A DNA stretch of 64,000 nucleotides from Firm-04 sp045600205 (GCA_045600205.1 JAZRXM010000021.1:1-64000); one strand, 5' to 3'. Positions 7,677 to 15,578 are shown, counted from the first letter of the stretch. Program-made: numbers and translations. Notes: generated by a model not told the origin, from the sequence alone.

Positions 7677-8678
7677 TTAGTCAACCTGTGTTGCAGTAAG
7701 GTCAATATTCAAAGTTTCGACTACGCAACCGACTTCGTCGTCACCTTCCAAAACAAGACCATTACTATCAACAGTAAGAATGGTAACGGCATCATTATCG
7801 TCAACTGAAACAATATCAGTAGTGAAAGTTGCATCTTCCTTATACAAAGCAGCAAGGTCGCCAAGAATGGTGTCCATCAAATCGGTATCAGCATCTTTAT
7901 AAAATGCCCATTCCCACGACAAAGTTTGAGCATTCAAATCAGCTGAAATTGAAGTGTTATTTTTATACACGTACTCATCATCAAAAACATACTTAACACT
8001 ACCGGTTTTGTTACTGCTATCAAGTGCAATAGCGTCACTTCCGAATGCAAGAGCCCAATCTGCAACAATTTCCTTTGCGGTTGTTTTCGAAGCTCCACTA
8101 AACACAACTGGATAATAACCATCATCTCCAACTGTTGCAACAGTGTTTAATTGGAAATAAGCAATATCTGAATCAAAAACTGCATCATCAGTTAACTTGG
8201 TATATGACGTTCCGGCAGTACCTGTATATAGCGTATCTTTCAAGGTATCAAACGTACTTGCGTCAACTTTAACGGGAACCATCAAAGCATATGTTCCAGT
8301 TGCAAGATAGACATCCTTACCTTCAATAGAACCAGAAAGCTTATAGTCAACTTCCGGTGTTCCACTAATGTTAAAATACATACCTTGATCAGATTTCGTA
8401 CCAGGTGCTACAACTGCATCATCGTTATAGCTCTTTACACTAATCGCTTTTGCCTCCGCAGTGGCTGATGCAGGAGTGTTATCATCAGCACCCAAGTAAC
8501 TTGAAGAGAAGAGGTTACCAGAGGCAGCAATTACAATGCCCCATTTTGCGACGCGTGCAGTATCACCTGCGGAACCACCGCTGACATACTTTGCGTATGT
8601 GCCGCTGACCGCGCTGGTGGTAAGAAGTGTTGCGATGAGCAACCCGCCGGCTGCTCTCATAGTTTTGATTTTCTTCAT
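7677..8678 (-). CDS. Probable major TasA-like fibre subunit
   Basis: A 333-residue secreted protein. The signal segment (residues 1-28) ends TSAVSGTYAKY and is followed by GDTARVAKWGI, the classic SipW-substrate start (A-K-Y, then A-R-V-A-K-W). The mature chain is rich in Asp, Thr, Ser, Ala and Val with almost no Arg after residue 50, fitting an extracellular polymer. It ends LNIDLTATQVD. The gene has a good AAAGGGG site. Its base composition (AT-rich, act/gca/aac codons) differs from its GC-richer neighbours, suggesting fast evolution or acquisition. It lies between the two signal peptidase genes, with a hairpin downstream that may raise its transcript level. Confidence 0.8.
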   Translation of the reverse strand: MKKIKTMRAAGGLLIATLLTTSAVSGTYAKYVSGGSAGDTARVAKWGIVIAASGNLFSSSYLGADDNTPASATAEAKAISVKSYNDDAVVAPGTKSDQGMYFNISGTPEVDYKLSGSIEGKDVYLATGTYALMVPVKVDASTFDTLKDTLYTGTAGTSYTKLTDDAVFDSDIAYFQLNTVATVGDDGYYPVVFSGASKTTAKEIVADWALAFGSDAIALDSSNKTGSVKYVFDDEYVYKNNTSISADLNAQTLSWEWAFYKDADTDLMDTILGDLAALYKEDATFTTDIVSVDDNDAVTILTVDSNGLVLEGDDEVGCVVETLNIDLTATQVD

Positions 8679-8811
8679 GATTTAGAACCCCTTTCATTAG
8701 GATTTGCCTTTCGGCAAGTTTATTCCTCCCTCGTTCATTTCCCGAAGGAGATGCTTATATATCCATCCCCGATGTGGCTTTCGAGGGAAGAATAACAAGT
8801 GAATGCGAGGA

Positions 8812-9468
8812 TTACTCTGCATCCTCATTGGTGGGTTGCGCAGCTTTCGCCGCTTTGAGTGCTTCCAGTTCTGCCAGCAGTGCCGCAGTGTCCTCTTGAT
8901 TTGCCTTATCGAGCTTTCTGCGTCGAATGAGGTCGATGCCGACCAGCAAAATCAGCGGCAAAATCACGCAGACGATCAGACCGGGTGTTGTCTGCATAAA
9001 CATGGCGACATTGCCTGCATTCGGAATTTTGGACCGATAGACACCGATTACTTTGTCTGCGGAAACCGGTGTTGGGTCTGCGATATTGTTCGCGTCACCC
9101 TTTGTGCGGTAGGTGGTAACGCCGTTTTCATTCAGCACCTCTATGATTCGGTGCGTCAGGACGCTGTTGTTCTGACTGTCGGGGTCAAAAAACGATATGA
9201 CATCGCCGTTTGCAATATCAACGGTTTCCATCTGCTTGACGATGATCAGGTCACCGCTTTGAATCATCGGTTCCATAGAAGGCGTCAGGACGATCAGGGG
9301 GCAATAGCCTCCGAGTTTCGGGATCTCATCTTTATTTGTATAGCTTTTGATGATCAACGTGATATTGATGACCAAAATCGGTATCAGAATGATGCAAAGA
9401 ATCGCTCCGACAATTGTCCACACTTTACTGGCTGCGGTTGTTTTTTCCTGTTTTGAATTCGAACTCAT
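8812..9468 (-). CDS. sipW: Second SipW-type signal peptidase I
   Basis: A 218-residue membrane protease, first gene of the fibre operon. A membrane segment (about residues 17-40) is followed by TPSMEP (Ser64), GDVISF, LTHRI (His106) and KGDANNIADPTP, then a second membrane segment and a charged tail. The Ser-His dyad places it in the same ER-like class as the second peptidase of the cluster, but the two differ strongly outside the motifs. ATG at 9468 is chosen over GTG at 9477 because AAAGGTGG overlaps the GTG and is 5 bp from the ATG. Two divergent peptidases in one operon suggests that each serves different substrates. Confidence 0.92.
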   Translation of the reverse strand: MSSNSKQEKTTAASKVWTIVGAILCIILIPILVINITLIIKSYTNKDEIPKLGGYCPLIVLTPSMEPMIQSGDLIIVKQMETVDIANGDVISFFDPDSQNNSVLTHRIIEVLNENGVTTYRTKGDANNIADPTPVSADKVIGVYRSKIPNAGNVAMFMQTTPGLIVCVILPLILLVGIDLIRRRKLDKANQEDTAALLAELEALKAAKAAQPTNEDAE

Positions 9469-9561
9469 GTTATCCACCTTTGTGAAAACTTATTTTCATT
9501 GTGGGCTTTGCTTTTCTTCATATTCTATAAAATCGAATACTTCCTAATATCCATTATGTAT

Positions 9562-9609
9562 ATTATAGCACATGAAATTCCACAAATTACCACAAATGAC
9601 AACTTTGTG
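9562..9609 (-). promoter_or_regulatory. Promoter of the fibre operon with CACAAAT direct repeats
   Basis: On the minus strand an extended -10 (TGCTATAAT; TATAAT at 9562-9567) lacks a good -35. In place of the -35 lie two direct repeats (plus strand CACAAAT at 9581-9587 and 9591-9597, 10-bp period) and an inverted copy, TTTGTG, at 9604-9609. A missing -35 with phased direct repeats is typical of promoters that need an activator. The upstream regulator with a SARP/OmpR-like output is the obvious candidate. Confidence 0.6.
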
Positions 9610-9696
9610 AAAAAATTGTTAACTTGTATGAAATGGAAAAGCTACATTTGTATAATGTTACGAAAAAGACTTGCGTTTTTTAGGAACTATTGTGCG

Positions 9697-10503
9697 TTAC
9701 GGGTGCTTTTCCACTTCTGCCGCCAAATTGCGGTACGGGCTGTATTTCGCCCAGACATATCCAACCATGTACTCATTCGGCAATACCACATTTTGCGCCA
9801 TACTGCCATTCAGCACATGGAAAAGATCACATTCTACTGCATTTCTGTTTATCCGCAGTTTTTTTCGCTGCTTCTCTACGATATTCTCATATCCGGCTGA
9901 ACTCAGGTCTTTGAGCAAATCGTGAATGTACTGCGAAAGTTTTTTCGAGGAATCCGTGTTCAAACCGCACATCATCACACGCGTGGCGATGTCGCTTGTG
10001 GAAACAAATGCGCCATTTGCATTGACCAGATATGCCAGGATTTCTTTGGAAATGCTTCGTGAGAAATGCAGTGGTTTGTGCTCGGCATCAAACACTTCAA
10101 AGCTGCCGAATGTGCGGATGATCAGCTTATCGGAAGAAATTTCTTCATGCAAAGGTATTCGCAGATGCTGCAATTCTGACCGAATATTCTGCGCAGAAAC
10201 CGGCTTTATCAGATACCCGCTTGCATGAATCCGAAACGCCTCCAGTGCATACTGTGTATGCGTGGTTACAAAAATGATATTGCAATTCGGCATGGTATTG
10301 TTCAAGTGAATTGCCAAATGGAATCCGCTGTCGCCTTTCATGGCTGTTTCCAGCATAGCAATATCGTAGATTTTACTTTGATTTTCCATGAATTCATCTA
10401 TGGATTGGAACACATCCACTTCTGCACTTGAAGCAATCGTAGAGAGGATTGTTTTCAGTTTCTCGGAAGAAGCTATGTCGTTGTCCACAATCAAGATCCT
10501 CAT
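9697..10503 (-). CDS. Response-regulator-like activator with degenerate receiver
   Basis: A 268-residue cytosolic protein with a receiver fold (residues 1-120) and a winged-helix output like OmpR/SARP activators (about 130-225; FGSFEVFDAEHKPLHFSRSI). The receiver is unusual. The acidic pair is VDND, so the second metal ligand is Asn8. The phosphoacceptor position is Glu52 (AMLETAMKGDSG, where LDxxMPGxSG is expected). The conserved Thr (FVTTH) and Lys (YLIKPV) remain. It therefore probably works without phosphorylation, Glu mimicking the active state. No histidine kinase lies beside it. It is transcribed toward the SipW/TasA operon with its own promoter and most likely controls it. Confidence 0.85.
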   Translation of the reverse strand: MRILIVDNDIASSEKLKTILSTIASSAEVDVFQSIDEFMENQSKIYDIAMLETAMKGDSGFHLAIHLNNTMPNCNIIFVTTHTQYALEAFRIHASGYLIKPVSAQNIRSELQHLRIPLHEEISSDKLIIRTFGSFEVFDAEHKPLHFSRSISKEILAYLVNANGAFVSTSDIATRVMMCGLNTDSSKKLSQYIHDLLKDLSSAGYENIVEKQRKKLRINRNAVECDLFHVLNGSMAQNVVLPNEYMVGYVWAKYSPYRNLAAEVEKHP

Positions 10504-10580
10504 GCATAGCTCCTTTCGCTTCCAAAACGAACAACTGATATTTGGATGGAAGAATAAGATTAATATCTTTTTTATTCTTA

Positions 10581-10609
10581 ATTATAACACACATTGCAAC
10601 AATTTTCAA
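10581..10609 (-). promoter_or_regulatory. Promoter of the receiver-like regulator
   Basis: On the minus strand, TTGAAA (10604-10609) and TATAAT (10581-10586) are separated by 17 bp. The leader is about 70 nt. Confidence 0.75.
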
Positions 10610-10683
10610 GTGCTTTTTATTATATTTTTTCACGAAAAATGACAAAGGGTATATGCTTGCCGATATATTACAATTAGTATATT

Positions 10684-10857
10684 ATGCTGACGGCAGACAG
10701 CTTTGCGAAGCCGATCGTCACAGTATTTCTATCGGATCTGACCGCATTGGATTCCGGTGTACATTTCACGCGCATTCTGATGAGTACGGCATGGCTGATC
10801 GGGGCGTTTGCAATTATTCAGAATACCTTGCAGGCGGTAGGTGCGCTTGAACTATAA
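10684..10857 (+). pseudogene. Fragment of a MATE-family efflux protein
   Basis: A 57-codon open frame ends at TAA 10855-10857. It contains SFAKPIVTVFLSDLTALDSG and then RILMSTAWLIGAFAIIQNTL followed by QAVGAL. This matches the usual MATE pattern: F..P....F..D..V...G, a membrane helix, then LQ..G. Full MATE proteins are about 450 residues, so only a central piece survives. No ribosome binding site is visible. The call rests on pattern similarity in a short piece. Confidence 0.45.
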
Positions 10858-10865
10858 ATGCATAT

Positions 10866-10900
10866 AAAAAGAAAATCCCGGAAAACCGAGATTTTCTTGG
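10866..10900 (-). terminator. Terminator after tRNA-Leu
   Basis: On the minus strand, AAGAAAATC pairs with GATTTTCTT around CTCGGTTTTCCGG, followed by TTTAT. It lies immediately 3' of the tRNA. Confidence 0.75.
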
Positions 10901-10901
10901 A

Positions 10902-10983
10902 TGCGGGTAACAGGAGTTGAACCTGCATGTCTTTCGACGCCAGAACCTAAATCTGGTGCGTATGCCAATTTCGCCATACCCGC
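10902..10983 (-). tRNA. tRNA-Leu (anticodon TAG)
   Basis: The acceptor arm GCGGGTA pairs with TACCCGC. The anticodon stem CCAGA/TCTGG encloses loop TTTAGGT (anticodon TAG, reading CTA/CTN). A long variable arm and GGTTCAACTCC T-arm mark class II tRNA-Leu. No encoded CCA: the discriminator A is followed by TCC. Confidence 0.95.
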
Positions 10984-10997
10984 ATATTCAGTTGAAG

Positions 10998-11032
10998 GAA
11001 AAATAGCGTTGCAGATCAAACCGCAACGCTAT
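10998..11032 (-). terminator. Terminator after the VOC gene
   Basis: On the minus strand, ATAGCGTTGC pairs with GCAACGCTAT around CGGTTTGATCT, followed by TTTTTCC. It separates the VOC gene from tRNA-Leu. Confidence 0.85.
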
Positions 11033-11058
11033 TATTATACACAATTGAGAAGATTTTG

Positions 11059-11448
11059 TCAAGGGGTGGCTGGAGAAAAGAATTCGATGTCCTCGCCAAG
11101 CGGTCCTTTGCAGAAAGCGACGCGGGCGGGGAGCGGCGGTACTGAGGGGATGACAACATCTTTGGGTGCAACAAAAACCTCGTATCCTGCGGCTTTTACG
11201 GCTTCTGCGCACGCATCTGGATTTTCAACGGCAAAAGCAAAATGTCGTATCGCGCCCAGTTCATGAATGCTCTCGCCCTTTGTGAAAATTTCCAGCAGTA
11301 CATTGCCCGCCGCGAGCATGACGCCGTCACACCATTCCCTGACGACGGAAAGTCCGAGCGTATCACGATAAAATGCAAGAACTTTCTCATATTCTGCACC
11401 CTTTTCACAGTTCATGGAGATATGATGCAATCCTGAGATCAAAGCCAT
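11059..11448 (-). CDS. VOC-superfamily (glyoxalase/bleomycin-resistance fold) protein
   Basis: A 129-residue protein made of one VOC domain: GLHHISMNC at residues 6-14 (first metal His), FYRDTLGLSVVREW, LLEIF, IRHFAFAVEN, and GEDIEFFSPATP at the end (metal Glu). Such proteins are metal-dependent lyases, isomerases or binding proteins; the substrate cannot be told. The ATG at 11448 has GGAGG 7 bp upstream, within the 31-bp gap after the GH43 gene. The dedicated terminator downstream marks a transcript end. Co-transcription with the GH43 gene is possible. Confidence 0.82.
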   Translation of the reverse strand: MALISGLHHISMNCEKGAEYEKVLAFYRDTLGLSVVREWCDGVMLAAGNVLLEIFTKGESIHELGAIRHFAFAVENPDACAEAVKAAGYEVFVAPKDVVIPSVPPLPARVAFCKGPLGEDIEFFSPATP

Positions 11449-11479
11449 GGCAAACCTCCGCTATACTATTATAATTGTA

Positions 11480-12799
11480 TCATTTGAGGAAGGTGAACGC
11501 TTCCAGTTCGAACAGATTCCTGTCCTTGAATGCATTGGCAAACCAGCCTGTGTAGCCGTGCGTAATCTCGAAGAACAGCGCGTGGCGTCCTGTGACAGCT
11601 TTCAGTTCTGCGCGGTAGATGCCGTCATGGGTATCAATGTCGCAGAAGCCGAGTTCCTCGCCGTCCTCACTGTCGATGCAGATGCGCACGGTGGTACGGC
11701 AGCCGCAGCCCGTAATTTTCATGGCGAGGATCATGGTATTCGTGCTGTAATCGTCACCGAAATCGAAATATTTGTAGCCGATGACCGCGCCGGAACGGAT
11801 ACCCGTGATCACGCGTGTGAGGACATCCTTTTCGGTGATGAAGCATCCGCCTTTGAGAACGCAGGCGATTTCAGCAGGCGTGCAGGCGTAGGGATTCAGG
11901 GACTCATCAAAACCGAGGGATGTCATTTCGACCTGCGGTATTGTGCCGTCCGGAAGAATTTCGATCCGTTCTACGCAGGCACGGCGCGACATGACCGTGC
12001 AGTTGGTCATGCGGTGATAGAAAATGTACCATTGACCGTTGATGTTGCAAATCGAGCCGTGATTGTTGCCGCCGGGGTAGCTGTTGGCGTTGTCGATGAT
12101 CGTGCCCATATGTTTGAATGGTCCGCGCGGGTTATCGGCAATGGCGTAATCGAGGCGGCTGCCGATCTGCGGAGAATATATATAATAGTATCGGTCACCG
12201 ACTTTGCGCAGGGAACTTGCCTCGTAGTAGTCGGCGGCGTTTTTGCCTTTCGGAATGAGGTCTTTGATGAGAGAACCTTTCAGTACTTCACAGAAGTTGT
12301 CAGGATTCAGCTCATTGAAGAACGCGCGGGTGAAACCGTAGTAGATATATGCTTTCCCGTCATCGTCCAATAACACACCGGGGTCGTTGAAGATGCCGTC
12401 ATCGCCTGCATCGGCGGGGTCAAATTCGTACTGTCCGATGAGATGGAACGGACCTTCGGGGCGGTCGCTGACGCTGACACAGCCGCGGGAATTAAAGATG
12501 TACGAAAACAGGTAGTATTTTCCGTCTTTCTCGATGACATCGGGGGCAAAATGCCGTTGGTCGGTCCACTCGGCAGTATCGGCAACGTGGTCGCGGTCAT
12601 CGCGGGTATGGAAGCTGTGACCGTGGCACTGCCACAGACTGAGGTCATTCAGCGGGGCGGACCAGACTTTCAGTTTGTAGTCGCAAAAATCAGTGGCGGC
12701 AGGGACATCGTGTGAGCCGTAGATGTACACGCGGTCGCCAAAAACACGGGGTTCTCCATCGGGAACATACTCCCAGAGGGGCAGAAACGGATTCGGCAT
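11480..12799 (-). CDS. Glycoside hydrolase family 43 enzyme, cytosolic
   Basis: A 439-residue protein with a five-bladed beta-propeller GH43 domain (about residues 1-300) and a beta-sandwich tail like CBM6 (about 310-439; TTVRICIDSEDGEELG). Motifs: PDGEPRVFGDRVYIYGSHD near the start (base Asp region), FNDPGVLLDDDGKAYIYYG (pKa-modulating Asp), and YYEASSLRK (acid Glu). No signal peptide is present, so it acts inside the cell, probably as beta-xylosidase or alpha-L-arabinofuranosidase on imported oligosaccharides. The ATG follows AAAGAGG. GH43 membership is well supported, specificity is not. Confidence 0.88.
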   Translation of the reverse strand: MPNPFLPLWEYVPDGEPRVFGDRVYIYGSHDVPAATDFCDYKLKVWSAPLNDLSLWQCHGHSFHTRDDRDHVADTAEWTDQRHFAPDVIEKDGKYYLFSYIFNSRGCVSVSDRPEGPFHLIGQYEFDPADAGDDGIFNDPGVLLDDDGKAYIYYGFTRAFFNELNPDNFCEVLKGSLIKDLIPKGKNAADYYEASSLRKVGDRYYYIYSPQIGSRLDYAIADNPRGPFKHMGTIIDNANSYPGGNNHGSICNINGQWYIFYHRMTNCTVMSRRACVERIEILPDGTIPQVEMTSLGFDESLNPYACTPAEIACVLKGGCFITEKDVLTRVITGIRSGAVIGYKYFDFGDDYSTNTMILAMKITGCGCRTTVRICIDSEDGEELGFCDIDTHDGIYRAELKAVTGRHALFFEITHGYTGWFANAFKDRNLFELEAFTFLK

Positions 12800-12835
12800 A
12801 TCGGAAACCTCTTTCTCTGTATATTCGGGATTTAC

Positions 12836-12864
12836 TTGACATCTGCGAAAAATGACGCTATACT
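12836..12864 (+). promoter_or_regulatory. Strong upstream promoter, plus strand, before the ribosomal operon
   Basis: TTGACA at 12836-12841 and TATACT at 12859-12864 are separated by 17 bp. No gene follows until rpsJ at 13515, so it is probably a distal promoter of the ribosomal operon. Confidence 0.7.
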
Positions 12865-13038
12865 TATTATAAGGTATTTTATCAGACGACTGCTAGCACT
12901 ATCTTGCTTTTTTATGAAATAAAATTGCAATCATGGAAGATGATATGACTTTGTGTGGATGAAACGGATGTGCAATATGCACAAAAACCATATGCAAAGT
13001 TCTACGAAAGTTCTAAACTGCAAATTTTGGAAAAAGGC

Positions 13039-13067
13039 TTGATAAATGCGTACAAGTGTGATATACT
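13039..13067 (+). promoter_or_regulatory. Main promoter of the S10 operon
   Basis: TTGATA at 13039-13044 and TATACT at 13062-13067 are separated by 17 bp. The predicted start near 13074 gives a 440-nt leader. Confidence 0.75.
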
Positions 13068-13073
13068 ATATCT

Positions 13074-13514
13074 TGCTGATGCAACAAGATAGACTTGCGA
13101 AGATCTTCTGAGGTTGCGCCGGTATGGCGGTAATTCAGAAAGGGAGCAATGTCCTAAAAGGGCGAATTGAGATATCAAACACGGTTTGTGTACTGGAAAA
13201 TCAGTGAAACCACGCGGGTTTTTCGAAGGAGATGCTGTGCTTTTCTTACAAGGCACTTCATCAGGAAGAAACACCTCAGAAGGTCACGATGGATTTTTCC
13301 GTGTAGAACATGGATGCGTACAGTATCCGTGCGCAAAGCTGTGTCCGTTCGCCCGATGCAAGATGGCTTGTATTCGGGTTATTTTTATGTGCAAAGCATG
13401 AAACACCCGACCTCGTTGTAAGAGACATGGTCGGAAAGAAACGGTGCAGTGTACGCAAGAAAGCGATTTGAACACTCCAAGCCCCCAGCAAATAATTTTG
13501 AGGAGGGTAATCAA
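13074..13514 (+). promoter_or_regulatory. Long 5' leader of the S10 operon
   Basis: About 440 nt without a convincing gene. It contains stems such as CGGGT...ACCCG (about 13374-13410), then CCGACC...GGTCGG (about 13409-13436). There is no intrinsic terminator in front of rpsJ. A leader this long in front of a ribosomal-protein operon suggests autogenous control (L4 does this in E. coli), but no known leader motif could be recognised by eye. A short Cys-rich reading frame at 13186-13401 has no convincing start and is taken as chance. Confidence 0.5.
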
Positions 13515-13832
13515 GTGGCAGGCAGCGAAAAATTGAGAATCAAGATCAAGGGCTATGAGCACGCAACGGTTGATGCAGCGGCAGCAAAGATTGTCGAGGC
13601 AGCAAAGCGCGGCGGCGCACAGAAGGTTTCCGGTCCGATCCCGCTTCCGACTGATAAGGAGATCATCACGATCCTCCGTGCAGTCCACAAGTACAAGGAC
13701 AGCCGCGAACAGTTTGAGCTTCGCACCCATAAGCGTTTGATCGACGTCATTCGTCCCACCAAGGCGACGATGGACGCTCTCACCAAGCTCGAGATTCCGG
13801 CAGGTGTCGACATCGACATGGAACTGAAGTAA
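13515..13832 (+). CDS. rpsJ: 30S ribosomal protein S10
   Basis: A 105-residue protein with the S10 sequence KLRIKIKGYEH...PIPLPT...FELRTHKRLIDV. It is part of the 30S head and, as NusE, partner of NusB in antitermination. The GTG start at 13515 follows GAGGAGGG. First gene of the 32-gene ribosomal cluster. A 120-nt spacer containing GGTTG...CAACC pairing follows before rplC. Confidence 0.97.
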   Translation: MAGSEKLRIKIKGYEHATVDAAAAKIVEAAKRGGAQKVSGPIPLPTDKEIITILRAVHKYKDSREQFELRTHKRLIDVIRPTKATMDALTKLEIPAGVDIDMELK

Positions 13833-13952
13833 TTTTACTTTAGCAAGGAATCCGCTTCCATGGCTCCGTCTGATTGGGTTGTAGGACGGGTGAAGGCCAC
13901 GGTCATGTTGACGGAAAACCGCCAACCAATAACCAAAAGGAGGAAAACAACC

Positions 13953-14588
13953 ATGAAAAAAGCCATTCTTGGCAAGAAGATCGGTATGACTCAGATCTTC
14001 GACGCAGCGGGTAAGGTCGTTCCCGTTACGGTCATCGAGGCAGGTCCCTGCTTCGTCGTTCAGAAGAAGACCGTAGAAAACGACGGCTACAATGCAATTC
14101 AGCTCGGCTTTGGCTCTATCAAGGCTGACAAGATTGCAAAGCCTCTGAAAGGTCACTTTGACAAAGCTGAAACCGGCGCTCTCAGAGTACTGCGCGAGTT
14201 CCGCTTTGATGATTGCGACTCTTTCAACGTCGGCGACAGCATCCAGGCTGATGCTTTTGCAATCGGTGACATCGTTGATGTCAGCGGTACCAGCAAAGGT
14301 AAGGGCTATGCAGGTCCGATCAAGCGTTTCAATCAGCACAGACTGAAGGAAACTCACGGTACCGGTCCTGTTCATCGCCAGGCAGGTTCTATGGGCGCTT
14401 GCTCCTCTCCGTCCCGTATCTACAAAGGCAAGGGCCTTGCAGGTCACATGGGCGCCGAGAAAGTTACCGTTCAGAACCTTGAGATTGTCAGCGTTGACGT
14501 TGAAAACCGTCTGATTGCAGTGCGCGGTGCGATTCCCGGCCCGAAGGGCGGACTCGTCAGCATTGTCAACAGCGTGAAGAAAGCCTAA
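13953..14588 (+). CDS. rplC: 50S ribosomal protein L3
   Basis: 211 residues, starting MKKAILGKKIGMTQIF after AGGAGG. The conserved peptidyl-transferase-side loop TGPVHRQAGSMGACSSPSRI is present. An early 23S rRNA-binding assembly protein. Upstream in-frame codons were rejected because they lack a ribosome binding site and L3 homology. Confidence 0.97.
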   Translation: MKKAILGKKIGMTQIFDAAGKVVPVTVIEAGPCFVVQKKTVENDGYNAIQLGFGSIKADKIAKPLKGHFDKAETGALRVLREFRFDDCDSFNVGDSIQADAFAIGDIVDVSGTSKGKGYAGPIKRFNQHRLKETHGTGPVHRQAGSMGACSSPSRIYKGKGLAGHMGAEKVTVQNLEIVSVDVENRLIAVRGAIPGPKGGLVSIVNSVKKA

Positions 14589-14605
14589 GAAGGGAGGACA
14601 CTGAA

Positions 14606-15232
14606 ATGGCAAAAGTTCCGGTATACAATATGGACGGTGCTCAGGTTTCTGAGACCGAGCTTAATGATGCTGTTTTCGGCATTACCCCCAATGAGGCTGT
14701 GATGCACGCTTGCGTTGTCAACTACCTCGCAAACCAGCGTCAGGGTACACAGTCCACACTTACCCGTACCGAGGTTTCCGGCGGCGGCAGAAAGCCTTAT
14801 CGCCAGAAGGGTACTGGTCACGCACGTCAGGGTTCCACCCGCGCTCCGCAGTGGTACCACGGCGGTGTTGCTCTGGGTCCGAAGCCCAGAAGCTATCGCT
14901 TCTCTCTGAATAAGAAAGTCCGCAGACTGGCAATGCTCTCCGCATTCTCCCAGAAGGTTGTTGACGCAAATCTCGTCGTCATCGACAATCTGGCAGTTGA
15001 AGACTTCAAGACCAAGACCATCGTCAAAATGCTCGACGCCCTGAAGGTTGACGGCAAGGCAATGATCGTCACCGCTGAGGCTGACAAGAAGGTCTATAAG
15101 AGTGCAGCAAACATTCCCGGCATCAAGACTGCTGCCGTGAATACGCTGAATGTATACGACATCCTCAACTACGATAAGTTCATCGTCAGCAAGGGTGCTG
15201 TTGCAAAAATTGAGGAGGTGTACGGAAAATGA
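14606..15232 (+). CDS. rplD: 50S ribosomal protein L4
   Basis: 208 residues with the extended RNA-binding loop (RTEVSGGGRKPYRQKGTGHA near 52-71) that lines the exit tunnel. The start follows AAGGGAGG 17 bp after rplC. In E. coli L4 represses its own operon; that would be the natural ligand to test for the long leader. Confidence 0.97.
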   Translation: MAKVPVYNMDGAQVSETELNDAVFGITPNEAVMHACVVNYLANQRQGTQSTLTRTEVSGGGRKPYRQKGTGHARQGSTRAPQWYHGGVALGPKPRSYRFSLNKKVRRLAMLSAFSQKVVDANLVVIDNLAVEDFKTKTIVKMLDALKVDGKAMIVTAEADKKVYKSAANIPGIKTAAVNTLNVYDILNYDKFIVSKGAVAKIEEVYGK

Positions 15233-15552
15233 AAGCTCCGCAGGATATTGTTCTGAAGCCCGTCATCACCGAGCAGAGCATCGACGTTCTGCCCACCGGT
15301 AAGTACACCTTTAAGGTCGCTAAGGACGCTAACAAGATTGAAATTGCCAACGCAGTGGAACAGCTCTTCAATGTTGAGGTAATGAAGGTCAACACCATCA
15401 ATGTTCGTGGCCGTGCGAAGCGCGTCGGTCGCTACATGGGCAAGACCGCAAGCTGGAAAAAGGCAATCGTTACCGTAAATCCTGAGCCTGCAAACGGCAA
15501 GGACGGCAAGAAGAGAAACGGTACCATCGAATTCTTCGACGGTATGTTCTGA
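15229..15552 (+). CDS. rplW: 50S ribosomal protein L23
   Basis: 107 residues, MKAPQDIVLKPVITEQSI at the start, with the RNA-binding loop GRAKRVGRYMGKT. It forms the docking site for trigger factor and SRP at the tunnel exit. ATG overlaps the rplD stop by 4 bases, so translation is coupled. Confidence 0.97.
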   Translation: MKAPQDIVLKPVITEQSIDVLPTGKYTFKVAKDANKIEIANAVEQLFNVEVMKVNTINVRGRAKRVGRYMGKTASWKKAIVTVNPEPANGKDGKKRNGTIEFFDGMF

Positions 15553-15555
15553 TTC

Positions 15556-15578
15556 CTGAAATCCACAGTTGATTTCAG
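15556..15578 (+). other. Hairpin in rplW-rplB spacer
   Basis: CTGAAATC (15556-15563) pairs with GATTTCAG (15571-15578) in an unusually long 136-bp gap inside the operon; a second stem GGGAG/CTCCC follows near 15640. There is no T-tract. It may be a processing or protein-binding site. Confidence 0.4.

Noticed and set aside
11447..12373. A 308-codon plus-strand frame opposite the GH43 gene
   Set aside because: Antisense of a clearly conserved enzyme; composition without sense.
12866..12894. Minus-strand promoter for the cytosolic GH43 gene
   Set aside because: TATAAT is present at 12866-12871 but no acceptable -35 lies 16-18 bp upstream, so it is not listed.
13186..13401. A 71-codon Cys-rich ORF in the rpsJ leader
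   Set aside because: No binding site, odd composition, overlaps predicted stems; treated as leader RNA.
13284..14612. A 442-codon minus-strand frame opposite rpsJ and rplC
   Set aside because: Shadow of ribosomal genes and their leader.
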